A DNA stretch of 64,000 bases from Caenorhabditis remanei (Eukaryota > Nematoda > Chromadorea > Rhabditida > Rhabditidae): positions 3,949,717 through 4,013,716 of the forward strand of contig NC_071330.1 of the NCBI RefSeq assembly GCF_010183535.1, given 5' to 3'. The notes under the pieces were generated by a model that saw only the letters and a program-made list of their open reading frames with translations, searched no databases and was not told the origin of the DNA. Position numbers and translations under genes: made by a program. Numbering within the stretch: the first letter of the stretch is position 1; each line of letters opens with the position of its first letter. Below, in pieces: positions 34,190 to 44,468 of this stretch.

Positions 34190-34576
34190 TTATTTTATTT
34201 CGTTCGGAACAACTCGATCATGGGTTATATTTTTCAGATTCGAGATTGCTTCAATCATGTCATCCCATAGCAATTTCAAAAGTTGTCCCCATCCGATGCA
34301 ATCCCAATAACCAACACATCCATCTCTATCGCATTCCATCAATTGAATATGCATTACAGTATGATGAACTTTCCGAACATTCATTCTGTATTCTTTGAGC
34401 TCTTCCGAAGTTTTGGAGTTTAATTCTATCTCGACATTTTGCAAATCATACAATGGATAATGAACAGAAACGCCGTACTTTTGCATAAATGTCTTCCGTT
34501 TGTTGGTATCCTCGCAAAGTCGCATTATACAGCCAATGACATATTTTCTTTTTCGCTCCAATTTTCTTTCGTTCAT
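34190..34576 (-). CDS. 128-aa family, intact copy
   Basis: Opens with MNERKLERKRKYVIGC after an ATTTTTCCAG acceptor and ends DRVVPNEIK. The frame is also open upstream to 34669, but alignment with the other copies sets the start at 34576. It diverges most in the middle (MNVRKVHHTVMHIQLMECDR) and keeps the YWDCIGWGQ block. Confidence 0.7.
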   Translation of the reverse strand: MNERKLERKRKYVIGCIMRLCEDTNKRKTFMQKYGVSVHYPLYDLQNVEIELNSKTSEELKEYRMNVRKVHHTVMHIQLMECDRDGCVGYWDCIGWGQLLKLLWDDMIEAISNLKNITHDRVVPNEIK

Positions 34577-35130
34577 CTGGAAAAATTGATAGTTCAACGT
34601 GTTTAATGCCTGATTGAAAATAGCAGTTCTAAAGAAAATGAATATAAAAATGGCATGCAAAAGAATCAATAATAAGAGAGTAGAGAGGTCCGTTAGAGAC
34701 AGATGGTCAGTATCTAATGAAGGGAAAGAAAGCGTTCGAAACGAATTGGGAATGAAAACTAAGCCTTCAAGTGAGACATGTTGCTCACTCTATTGAAGTC
34801 GCCTTGAAAAAAGTTATATTCATGTTATTTATTAAATTTCTGAGGCAGCTGTTACCGTTACGGTAGAGCGCAATTGAATAACCGTGCAAAGGAAAAGGAA
34901 CCACCTCGCTCTCTATCCTCCATATGATACTGACCATCTGTCACTCCTTTACACGCATCTTTTCGCCCGGTTATTACTAATTGTTGTCTAAGTTTTCATC
35001 AACTTTTATATTTTTAATCAAACTCCGACCACTTCAAATCGGCAAGCTTGTCCTTACGTGATTTAAGAAGAGGGGCCAAATCTGAAAGTTCTAAACTATT
35101 CAGGAATTATTTCCAGAAATTTCTGAAAAG
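34577..35130. other. Flank of duplicated module and promoter of FTH gene
   Basis: Bases about 34880-34960 repeat, in inverted orientation, the flank also seen at 33850-33910, 39660-39710 and 49555-49610 (ACCACCTC...CTCTATCCTCC...GATACTGACCATCTGT). The rest precedes the FTH gene. Confidence 0.55.
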
Positions 35131-36354
35131 ATGTCGAAGCCATCCGATTTGGAGGACGCGTTCGAACAACTCTCTATCGATACACAAGCAAACAAACGAG
35201 ATTCGTTAGTTCTGTTGTTGTAATTTATTCCCGCTAACAATTCAAATTCCAGATTGGCTTTTCGAGAAGGGCCAAAACGTCACCGTGCTCTTGTGGACAA
35301 AACAATTAAATTCAGTTGTCGACGTGATCATATTCTTATTGAGATTCGAAATCAAGGTCGATCAAGAAAAGTCTTGTATGCTGGAGTTGATTGGAATTCA
35401 GAAGTTGTATTCTCGAATGTGGATTCTTTGTCGAAATATAAACCGGATAAAAAAGTTGAAATATCAGTCAAGAGGGTACGTTTTTGACAATTTTATTGCA
35501 CGCGCCTCAAAATTTAGTTCGTGAAGACAACATATATTTTGTTTCAGCAATGCAAGTTAATAAAATCGGAGGATTATGAGATATTGGCATTCAACGAGTT
35601 GGCTGTCGCGTTGAAAAACCCGAAACAAGAATTAGAAGCTTTCATTTTCGAATATTGTGCTGATTACGCAAATATGCCAAGAGAAATTCAAGATGTAGAA
35701 TCAAGCAAGAGTTACTATGAAAAGATGGGAGCTCTCCTCGTCTCATTGGATCATAAACTATCCGCTAGAAGACTGAAATTGATCGTAGAAGATCCTGATG
35801 ACGTCACTTCGATTCTTCCTCAACTGGTCCCCGACTATCTTCAAATAATCACAATTAATTCAGAGGTGTCGAGCAACAGTTGGCAAAACCACGAGAAAAT
35901 CAAAAGAATTGTGAATTTGGAGCAGTGGATGAAAGCTAAAATGTTGCTTTGCACTCAAAATATTTTCGCCTTTTTCCCAATGGAAAATCTCATGAATTTC
36001 AAACATCTCCGTATTAAGGAATGTTCCGTTGATACAGAATTTTTGTTGAAACTTAGAGAGGTTAGTTATCAATCAATAAACACCTGCAGCGAAAATGCGC
36101 TCGGAGTCGAATTATAATTTTTCCAGCTCTTCTCAAAATCTCCCAACCTTGGCAAATGTTACATCGAATCAAGATACAAATTCGACGCAGAAGTTCTTGC
36201 GGAACATGTCGGCGAACCGGCTCCCTCTACCCAATGGTCCTCCAATGTTCGACGTTATCAATTTCCAGATTCTGAAAAATTCCTGGAGTTTCAGTTTCAT
36301 GGGGACACCATTAGCATTCAAAGATACCCAAAAAATAACACTACAAAGATCTAG
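35131..36354 (+). CDS. FTH-domain (DUF38) protein lacking a visible F-box
   Basis: Exons 35131-35204, 35253-35475, 35548-36060 and 36127-36354 join to 345 residues. The C-terminal two thirds fit the FTH (FOG-2 homology) domain: FNELAVALKNPKQELEAF, LPQLVPDYLQIITI, NLEQWMKAKML, FKHLRIKECSVDTEFLLKL, then the last exon with FDAEVLAEHVGE and FLEFQFHGDTISIQRYP. The region before it (FSCRRDHILIEIRNQG ... ISVKR) resembles the linker that follows the F-box in these proteins. The first exon (MSKPSDLEDAFEQLSID) is acidic and does not look like an F-box. FTH proteins usually pair an F-box with a substrate-binding FTH domain in SCF ligases; without the F-box this one may act differently. An acceptor (TTTCCAG) lies 14 bp before the ATG. 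Confidence 0.78.
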
Positions 36355-38127
36355 TTTCAATGCTGGTCTCGCTCCAATGCTCCCTTACTTTATTACTTTT
36401 GTAATATCAATTTTATAATGAAATCATTAGCACCAAGATAAATATTAATTTCGCCATTGGACGATTATGAGTGAGAGAAGAGAATAAATCCGTTTTTACT
36501 TTCGATTTTTGTTATTCACACAAATCATTAAAAAACTCAGATTCGAGACGATGAAATCACGAGAGCGACCGAAAAACACTCAATGACAGTTTTCCCAGTT
36601 ATTCCTACCCTATAAGTAGGGACCGCAATGAACGTGGGCGGGGTTTTTCATTTTCTTCTCTTGGGCTTAATGGGGAGATTATCAGAATGTTTGACGGTCT
36701 GCCCTGAGAGCCCAGAATGCTGAAACAGAATGAAACCTTTCCACTCTTATGTAATCGAGTACGTAGAATTCAATGAACACACCCTCATTTCACCCAAATT
36801 TTCAGTTTTCTCAGAAAACTGAAAAAACGTTCTGCTTTTTTCAGAAAAATGTCACGTTTAGGTTGTTCTAGGTCGAACACGCATCGTTTTTTGACAGTTT
36901 CTAGTAGTTCTGGACATACTCTAATAGGTTTTGAAAGAAAATTCGGTTCTCGTGCTCTCGAATTTTTTTGGGAGCCTGCTGAACAGCGAGGCATCACACC
37001 AAAAAACTTTCTGTGATAACCAATCTATATTCTGACATATTCGTTTTGGGCATCTCTGCAGGTACCTGGGGACAAAATTTGGAAGCTTATTGATTCGTAA
37101 AATGTGATTTTTTCAGTATCGGAAGACAACAGACTCAGAGAGAAAATTAGTTTTCCCGACAGTTCAGGTTAAAGCAGGTCAAACACGCATCGTTTCTTGA
37201 CGGAATCAGATTCTACGCAAAATTTCAATCTAGATCCACTTGGGAACAAAAATTTTCGTGCTGTCAAATTTCAAAAAATCACGTCAAAAATACATTTTCC
37301 AATTATCAGCGTCACACACAGGCAAACCGCTGATGATGAAACGCGGGCCAAATGCGGGCGAAGGACGAAATTACGACCAAACGTGTCCCTACGCGGTTCA
37401 AAGCCGTTTTGAGGATGAAACGCGGGTGAGATGCGGGCGTTCTCATTTTTGGGAGTTTCTCAAAAGCGCCGAGGATGAAACGAGAATCAAATGTGGATGA
37501 GTTGGCACTCATTCATTTTCAATTTTTATTTTATTTTCTTCAATTATTTCGTTTTTCGTGAAAGATTTTTCGCTTTTTCATTGAAAATAAGTTCATTTCA
37601 GTTAACTACATTCAAAAGAGGTCTACCAGTTGGACTAAATAGCGGAACATCTTTTTTCAAAAAGCAAAGAGGTAAGTTTTGTTTCGAAAATTGGAAAAAT
37701 TGAACAATTTTCTTTTCAGAAGAGTTTTCGATTATTGGATTCATGTTTGCAACTGTTAACGCATTACAATAACTGTAAGTTCTCTTGCGTAACACGAAAA
37801 CTTCGAAATTTTGAATCAACGTTTTTGGTTACAATGGAAATTGAAACACAGAAAATTTAAATGAAACATTCCGAATTTTTTGTAAGTTTTCGGAAATTTC
37901 AATCAAAGTTCTAAATCTCTGTGTTTTTTTGTGTTCATACTTCTATTTTGAGCAGAAAAGACGTCTCAAAATTCCAAATGCTTTGCTCTACGAAGTTGAA
38001 GTAACCATATTTTGTTTTTTAAATTCTTTTCAATAATCTTGGCAATTGTACTAAAAAATGTCACTTTATGAGTATCACCAAGAATAATACATAACTATAA
38101 ACTCATTTTTCAGATGATCGTCAATAT
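36355..38127. other. Intergenic, repeat-like
   Basis: Contains AATAAA at 36484-36489 for the FTH gene. Bases 37320-37500 carry direct repeats of a GATGATGAAACGCGGG / GAGGATGAAACGCGGG unit; partly related sequence appears inverted near 39130-39180. Open frames here lack consistent splicing. Confidence 0.45.
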
Positions 38128-38664
38128 CTGGATCGTGCCCCGGAAGCAACCCAAGAAGCAACATCAAAATGTCTACTCTCCTTCTCCCTCTAGCATTCTC
38201 TCTCATAAACTAGAAAAACCTCTCCGATCTTTCACCAGGAAAGTTCTTCAGAGATGTAACATTCGCTATACTTCCTATCTAAATCGTCTCGAGATTCTTG
38301 ATTTATACTCCCTCCGTTACCGTCGTCTTAAATCTCAATTAATGCTCCTCTATAAAATAATTTGCGGCGCCACTTTCTTTCCTGAAATCCACTCTTATGT
38401 CAGACTGTCTAACTCTAACCGACGACCCATGACCCTCATTTGTATTAGACCACAAGTAAATGATTTCTTCTCTTCCACTGTCCCCATATCTGGAATTCCA
38501 TCACATCTAATTGCCCTGAATTTCTCTCCCCCGGTAACTTTATCTCCCTTCTTGAACAATCCATTAATCGATTATAAGTTTGATCTCTCTCTCTCTCCCA
38601 CCCCTATGTATTATATTGCTCACTCACCCGCCTCTCCCATTTTAACGGTCTGTCACTTTAATTG
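38128..38664 (+). mobile_element. LINE 3' fragment (CR1/RTE-like reverse-transcriptase tail)
   Basis: An open frame of about 180 codons contains SFTRKVLQRCNIRYTSYLNR then LEILDLYSLRYRRLKSQL then MLLYKIICG. This is the conserved region after the reverse-transcriptase core in many Caenorhabditis LINEs. The core itself is absent, so this is a 5'-truncated copy. It is followed by T-rich DNA and AATAAATATACAAATAAA near 38861. Confidence 0.7.
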
Positions 38665-39449
38665 AATTTATCCTTCTCGAAATTCTTCCACCACCACTTT
38701 CACAGTTCGGTTTTATAATCCTTCCCCCAATCCTATCTTGCCATTATGATTCTCAATTTTTTTTTTTTATTTGTTCCCCCCACCCCTACCTGGTTTGTCG
38801 CCTCGTGAGGGGCTTGATCAGGTCTCTAGTGTATAGTATTGATTATTTTTTTTTTAGTCAATAAATATACAAATAAAATCCAAACTGTCGAATCTTCCAA
38901 TTTGCTACAATTTTCTAAATTTTTCTATGTTTTTTTCTTAATTGTGAATAAAATAAATATAGTTGTATATTTATACAATTTTTTGTTGCTTGATAACTAT
39001 TCACAATTAGAAAGAACCAGAAATTCTGATCCGGGGAACCCCTGCCCAAATTTTCCGCTGCCGACCGCAGAGGATGAAAATTGTTCCAAAATAGGACCAA
39101 ATTTGATGTCTTTTTTGGTATCGTTTTGACACCGAGTGTTCATCCGCGTTTGGACCAAATTTCATCCGGAGCGGTTTGCCTGTGACATTTGTGGTCATTT
39201 AGTTCAGTGGATAACACGGGGTGGTTATATTCAAAGGGTTTCTGGTTCGGACTTTCCCAATTTTTGCCAAAATTTGACGGATTGAATGTGAAAACAGAAA
39301 ATATTTTTTGCGTGGTCAGGAAAACGAAAGAATTCCCCAAGAGAATTCAGTAGAAACCATGGCTGACTAAAAGGTCCTGTAACTTCCGAGAGAGTGAATA
39401 TTTTCGGAAAAAATTTTGGGAATGTACTTCCATTTACCTGAAGAAAAGG
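38665..39449. other. LINE flank and intergenic DNA
   Basis: T-rich sequence with a poly-T run at 38759-38770 and the likely LINE 3' end near 38880. A near-palindrome with TATTCACAATTAG / TTAATTGTGAATA arms lies at 38938-39010. No gene. Confidence 0.4.
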
Positions 39450-39640
39450 TCAGGATGGAAATTTTAATGAAAAAATGAGTTTTAAAAAAATGTTGCTGTC
39501 TCTAGCTATAAGTTTCCTTTTTCCAGTTTCACTCACTTTCTTCAAACCAGTGCCCTCAGAATTAGCGTCAGCAGCATTTCCAATACTAGGATCTTTTCTC
39601 TCCAATATATCCCTGAGACAGCTGTTTCTGTAGAGCACAA
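39450..39640 (-). pseudogene. Remnant of secreted-protein last exon
   Basis: Frame CLRDILERKDPSIGNAADAN then GTGLKKVSETGKRK corresponds to CIAPPRYVMEEKNPS ... GAGSKKEAETGNEE of the intact gene. It is followed by unrelated sequence, so only the last exon was captured. It lies upstream of the intact 39814 gene. Confidence 0.6.
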
Positions 39641-39813
39641 TTGTTTGGCCTTGCTAACAAACCGGGACCACCTCCCTCTCTATCCTCCATAAGATACTGA
39701 CCATCTGTTCCTCCGTTGCTCGTACCTCTTCTTCTCCTTATTATTGATTTTTTCGTTTTTTTATCTTGCTTATATTCTTTACTTTTTTAATTGTGACCGC
39801 TTAATTTTTTCAG

Positions 39814-40200
39814 ATGAACGAGAGAAAATTGGAGCGAAAAAAGAAGTTTATCATTGGGGGTATAATGCGACTTTGCGAGGATACCAACGAACGGAAGACA
39901 TTCATGCAAAACTACGGCATCCGTGTCAATTATCCATTTTATGATTTGCCCAATGTCGAGATGGAATTAAACTCCAAAACTATTGATGAACTTAAAGAAT
40001 ACGAAACACATGTTTGGAACGTGCATTCGGATGTAATGCATACTCAGCTGATGGAATTCGACGATGATATATGTGTTGGCTATTGTGATTGCATCGGGAT
40101 GGGACAGCGTTTGAGATTTCTATGGGATGATATGATTAAAGCAATCTCGAATCTGAGGAATAGAACTCATGGCCAAGTTGTTCCGAACGAAACAAAATAA
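39814..40200 (+). CDS. 128-aa family, intact copy facing the secreted gene
   Basis: Starts MNERKLERKKKFIIGG right after TTTTTTCAG and ends QVVPNETK. This is the only copy whose tail-to-tail partner (40255-41252) is intact; stops are 54 bp apart. AATAAA at 40234-40239 lies just before the partner's stop, so the two transcripts probably end close to one another. Function unknown. Confidence 0.75.
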   Translation: MNERKLERKKKFIIGGIMRLCEDTNERKTFMQNYGIRVNYPFYDLPNVEMELNSKTIDELKEYETHVWNVHSDVMHTQLMEFDDDICVGYCDCIGMGQRLRFLWDDMIKAISNLRNRTHGQVVPNETK

Positions 40201-40254
40201 TGGATCAGTCTTTATTTCCGATTTTCCATATTCAATAAATCATTAATTTTAAAT

Positions 40255-41252
40255 TCAGATGCGATTCAATAAAATCATGATAGTGAGTGAACAATACACT
40301 ATGCTAGTTTTCACAGCAGCTACGGCTGCATTATTTGTTTCTTCGTTTCCAGTTTCAGCCTCTTTTTTCGAACCAGCTCCCTCTCCACTAGGATTTTTTT
40401 CCTCCATTACATATCTCGGAGGAGCAATGCACAGTCCCTTTTCAGTCTTTCCACGGGGACACTTTGATCCAGGCGGGCCGCTTTGGAAATCAGACAATGC
40501 GATTGTACCGCTGAAAAAATAAACAATACGTTTTGACAAAAATAAGCTTAAGAACTTACCGATAGCCGTACAAAAGGATGTCTTCTGCTTTAAACAAATA
40601 TTTTGTCTCATTGATCATAAAAGGAAATACACAAGATGTTGTTAAGTTACATGAGATAACAGCAGTATGGAGAGGGTAATTATATTCTTGAAAAGGATCT
40701 GAAGACGTATTCGCACTGCTTTTCACAAAGTCTTGCCAAATTGCATTACTTTCTTCTTTCTTGTAATAATTATAAACGCGATAATTAGAGCCATGCTTCC
40801 AGTCATCACACGATTTGATTTGTCTTTCTTCTTTTTCAAGATTCGGATCGTATTTCTAAATATGGAGAAACTTATCTTGGTGAATAAGCGTGTTATAAAA
40901 ACACATACCAGTTCGTGCATGTTTGCAATTTGATGCTTCTTAGCGGTTTTTTCTCGTCTGGAATTCAGATCGTCTAGTTGCCATGAATGTTTCCTGATTT
41001 CGACGTTGAATTCTGCTTCGGTTAGGCATTTATCAATGAATTCGGCTTGGAATTGACAAGCTGAAAAGTTATTTTATGGCTGCAGGGTTAACTTCAACTA
41101 GATCGAATGTACAGGGTGATCCTTTTCCCTGAGAGTTCATCACTTTCTGACAAATTGTCTCTACCACCCTCTCTCCATAATTCCATCCCCGAAGGTTACT
41201 TGCACAACTTACCACTGAGAAGGACCACAATAATCGCAAGAAATCCCTTCAT
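40255..41252 (-). CDS. Secreted, possibly GPI-anchored protein
   Basis: Minus-strand exons 41252-41213, 41060-40909, 40855-40560 and 40510-40255 join to 247 residues. The N-terminus is a clear signal peptide (MKGFLAIIVVLLSACQ). The body is hydrophilic with six or more Cys residues (DKCLTEAEF, IKSCDDWKHG, VISCNLTTSC, GSKCPRGKTEKGLC). NLT and NET look like N-glycosylation sites. The end is a Lys/Glu/Gly-rich spacer followed by a hydrophobic tail (SIVYCSLTIMILLNRI), the layout of a GPI signal or a single membrane anchor. All splice sites are canonical. The last exon alone recurs as decayed copies in the window. Family not recognised. Confidence 0.75.
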
Positions 41253-41556
41253 TTTGATCTGATCTGTAGATCAATTTTTGATCGAAAGCCAATATTTGGG
41301 AGTTCGTACACTACGGCAGTAATAAACGAATCGGAGTTGCTATGGCTTCACATTTTGCAAGGGTCAGTTGGAATGTCGAACAAGGTTCACGTAATTTTTG
41401 AAATGTAATCCAACAATTTTCACTGGTTAAAAACGGTGCTACCCTAATGAGTACTGGTCTATAACTCGGGACTAACGTGAGCATTCATCTTTCACATGAG
41501 CTGTCCTTGGGTCACTAAAGTCTTCATTACCAAATACCGATTTCAAATGTTAGGTA
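41253..41556. other. Promoter side of the secreted-protein gene
   Basis: Unique sequence of about 300 bp ending at the TA target of the next transposon. Nothing else recognised. Confidence 0.4.
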
Positions 41557-41580
41557 CAGTACCGCTCAAAAGTATATTAA

Positions 41581-41980
41581 GTTTTGGTTTTTTCAGTTGA
41601 AAAGGTCCGACTTTGTGTCATGGTAATACTGGTTGAACCATCAAGTAGATTTTCAATGGATCGTAGAGACCAAAAATAGAGCTCCATTTTTGTAGTTGAC
41701 AACTTTTTTGTACGAAAACTCCCTAGAGAGTTATGGTCATTTTGAGAGGACAGCTCAAAAATCGCACTAATTTGCACTGAAATAGGTCGATTTGAGGGAG
41801 AAATTACTTTGCCGATATGTAAATCTCTAGGGAGTGCTCGGATAAAAAAGTTGTCAGCTACAAAAATGAAGCTCTACTTTTGATTTGTATGATCCATTAA
41901 AAATCTACTTGATGGGACAATCAATATTACTATAACACACTCTCAAAGTCGGACCTTTTCAACTGGAAAAGGCAAAACTT
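41581..41980. repeat. Palindromic insertion in the left arm
   Basis: Arms TTCAGTTGAAAAGGTCCGAC and GTCGGACCTTTTCAACTGGA enclose inner copies of AAAAAGTTGTCAGCTACAAA-like sequence. Comparison with the right arm, where TATTAA runs straight into CAAGGGAACC, shows that it is an insertion. Confidence 0.75.
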
Positions 41981-42212
41981 ACAAGGGAACCCCAAGACCA
42001 TGCAAATGCTTTTTTGGCTGAAACTTTCAGGATAGGTTTAGAATGGTCTGAAAAGACGTTCCTGAGATTTTTGAAATCCGCCCGACACTTTCAGCCGAGT
42101 TATGAGCTCTCAGAGTTTGGCTCAGATTTAACACAGGAAACCTCATTTTCTCACTCTGAGAAAGTTCCCAAAATATGCCTGTCCTCTAGCTGCCACGTTT
42201 TCATCTGGCCGG

Positions 42213-42275
42213 TTGGCCGAGGGGATGTGCGCTGGGGTGGTAATCAAAGTGTTGGGGGTTCGTTTCCCCTTTTGG
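42213..42275 (+). other. tRNA-like pol III promoter pair (SINE-like head)
   Basis: TGGCCGAGGGG matches the A box TGGCNNAGTGG with one mismatch. About 31 bp later GGTTCGTTTCC matches the B box GGTTCGANTCC with one mismatch, inside a GGGG...CCCC stem like a T arm, followed by TTTT. The anticodon arm does not fold well, so this is not a functional tRNA. A mirror copy runs on the minus strand at 42655-42593. Confidence 0.4.
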
Positions 42276-42655
42276 TTTTAATTTTTTTGTTTTTCTTGAT
42301 AACACTTTTACCACCGTTTTCGACATATTTTGTCTTCTTTTCTTTGTTTTCTAGTTCAAAATATCACAAAAATTCATATTTCGAAGTTTCAAAAAATTTC
42401 ATTTTTCGACCAAAAAATCAAACCTGGCTAACTATCTGGACGCAAGATGAAGATTTGATGGAAAAATGAAATTTTTTGAAACTTCGAAATATGAATTTTT
42501 GTGATATTTTGAACTAGAAAACAAAGAAAAGAAGACAAAATATGTCGAAAACGGTGGTAAAAGTGTTATCAAGAAAAACAAAAAAATTAAAACCAAAAGG
42601 GGAAACGAACCCCCAACACTTTGATTACCACCCCAGCGCACATCCCCTCGGCCAA
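42213..42655. repeat. Palindromic insertion with tRNA-like ends
   Basis: A palindrome from TTGGCCGAGGGGATGTGCGC to its reverse complement GCGCACATCCCCTCGGCCAA, with a short unpaired centre near 42425-42450. It is absent from the corresponding point of the right arm (CATCTGGCCGGTCACAGGTAG). Confidence 0.75.
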
Positions 42656-42940
42656 CGCACAGGTAGTTGGCCAGCGACGAAATACGGACCATATACGCGC
42701 CCGCGCGCGGACTCCAAAAGAATTAGCTAAGGACGAAATATGTGCGTCATATACGGTCCGTTTCGCGTCCGCGCGGCGGAAAAGTCGCTCCTCTCCCTCC
42801 CACCGCCAGCCCCTTCCCTACTTTGTTCCCCGGTTCAGATCGTCGTTTAACAAGGAAGATTAGTGATAAAATTACTACTTTATTTAAAGAAAGATAAAAT
42901 AACATTAAAAATAATGAAAATAAGAAGAAAACATAACAAA

Positions 42941-43301
42941 TTAGACATAGAAATCACACGTTTGTCGGGCAGTCGTGTCCTTGAAATCCATCGAGATCCA
43001 ATTGTCGTAGAAGCAACTTTCAGACGTTGATTTCCGTGTTTCCCTTTGTATTTCTGAAAAATTCCATTAATTGCGGAATAAAAAATAATTATAACTTACT
43101 TTCGAAAATGGGTTCCTCCCCCGGACAAATACAGATGTCGTGCTTGAGAAGGAGTCCCGACCAATTTTATATAAGTTTCTCACTGAAAAATTTATTTTGA
43201 ATGGAGAATGTTGAATACTATCACAAACCTTTGAGGAAATCGAAGAATTGGTTCCATTTCAGCTATCGCCGCTGTTTCTCTTTTTGGGATCATCGGACTG
43301 A
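42941..43301 (-). pseudogene. Spliced coding relic carried inside the 2.4-kb element
   Basis: Three pieces on the minus strand, 43301-43229, 43182-43100 and 43053-42941, are separated by 46-bp introns with canonical sites (GTTTGTG, GTAAGTT, TTTTTCAG). One phase runs through all of them: MIPKRETAAIAEMEPILRFP, then SEKLI, a TAA stop, LLLKHDICICPGEEPIFE, and SESCFYDNWISMDFKDTTAR to the final TAA. The single internal stop suggests a recently dead gene or the end of a short protein. A reverse-strand AATAAA is near 42883. No family recognised. It lies in the loop of the transposon and so may be captured cargo. Confidence 0.5.
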
Positions 43302-43985
43302 CTGAAAACATACTAATTTTACGATCATTTGCATTAAAAATGCGAGAATTTTTCACGAAAAAAATTAATTAAAAGAAGTTTCAATATAGAAAACATAAAG
43401 AAAGGCGAAACTTTCGAAAAATAGGGAAAGAAACGTAAAAGCTCCGTAAATGATTAAAAAATTATCATTATCCGAGAGGAGTCCGAGAGCTTCGGAAGAG
43501 CTTCTGCAAGCGGCCGCCGCGGCCAGTCCATACGGACTATTTTGCCAATCCATATACGGTCCGCGCTGAGTCCGCGCGCGGACGCCTGCCGCCCACTTCC
43601 CCCTTCTTTCCCGAAGTCCACACTGCGTCCATATAGAGTCCGCAGCGGGCCATATTTCCGCCACGGACTCTATACGGACGGAAAATGAGACTGAATCCGC
43701 ATGCGGACCGCACGCCAACTACCTGTGACCGGCCAGATGAAAACGTGGCAGCTAGAGGACAGGCATATTTTGGGAACTTTCTCAGAGTGAGAAAATGAGG
43801 TTTCCTGTGTTAAATCTGAGCCAAACTTTGAGAGCTCATAACTCGGCTGAAAGTGTCGGGCGGATTTCAAAAATCTCAGGAACGTCTTTTCAGACCATTC
43901 TAAACCTATCCTGAAAGTTTCAGCCAAAAAAGCATTTGCATGGTCTTGGGGTTCCCTTGTTAATATACTTTTGAGCGGTACTGTA

Positions 43986-44468
43986 GATCACGAGTTATAT
44001 GTACCACTCTTACTAATCTCGTGTCGCATAAAAACTGATACCGTTCTCAAATCCTTTCAAGTAGGCTGTGTTTTACTACTTTTCCAAAAAGCTTCGTATC
44101 TCCCCGAAGTCGATACTCAGCAAATTTAGCAAGGCGTCCGCAATCCCCTGTTTTCGAAAACCTGATTCTGCTCGGTTTTAATTATCTTTAGTTATATTAG
44201 TAGTATTCCCATTTTCAGGTACAGTTTAGCCCGATATATTTGTATAAGGTCATACGATATCCGATCTCAGAAAAAGTTGATTCATCCAGTAATTCATAGC
44301 CACACAGAGATATTGTTTCTTCTCCCACCTCCATTTCTCTGAAAATATGTAGATCAGGCACTTCTCATAAAATTTTATCGGTCGCAGGGCCCGTTCTTCT
44401 ATCTTCGACTTCACCCACTTTGGCTGTCCAGTTTAAGATTTATTTCGCTGCTCGAGCCGATCATAGTC
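43986..44468. other. Duplicated flank shared with 60505-60872
   Basis: From about 44085 this shares blocks such as GAAAACCTGATTCTG and GAAGTCGAT.CTCAG with 60505-60872 in the same orientation. It forms the upstream part of a segmental duplication that includes the membrane-protein relic at 44469. Confidence 0.55.

Larger units (their letters stand above)
41557..43983. mobile_element. 2.4-kb TA-flanked element (Tc1/mariner-type ends) with nested insertions
   Basis: Ends CAGTACCGCTCAAAAGTAT and ATACTTTTGAGCGGTACTG are flanked by TA on both sides (41555-41556 and 43984-43985). The inverted arms continue for about 240 bp (AACCCCAAGACCATGCAAAT, GATAGGTTTAGAATGGTCTG, CATCTGGCCGG), but the left arm is interrupted by two extra palindromes that the right arm lacks (41581-41980 and 42213-42655). 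The interior has GC-rich CGCGCGGAC and ATACGGTCCG motifs and a spliced coding relic. No transposase was found, so it is non-autonomous. Confidence 0.8.

Noticed and set aside
37240..37500. Possible CRISPR-like direct repeats (GATGAAACGCGGG)
   Set aside because: Irregular spacing, few units and a eukaryotic context; simple repeat DNA is a better reading.
43365..43718. 117-codon minus-strand frame upstream of the cargo relic
   Set aside because: Crosses GC-rich repeated CGCGCGGAC motifs and lacks an acceptor or donor linking it to the relic.
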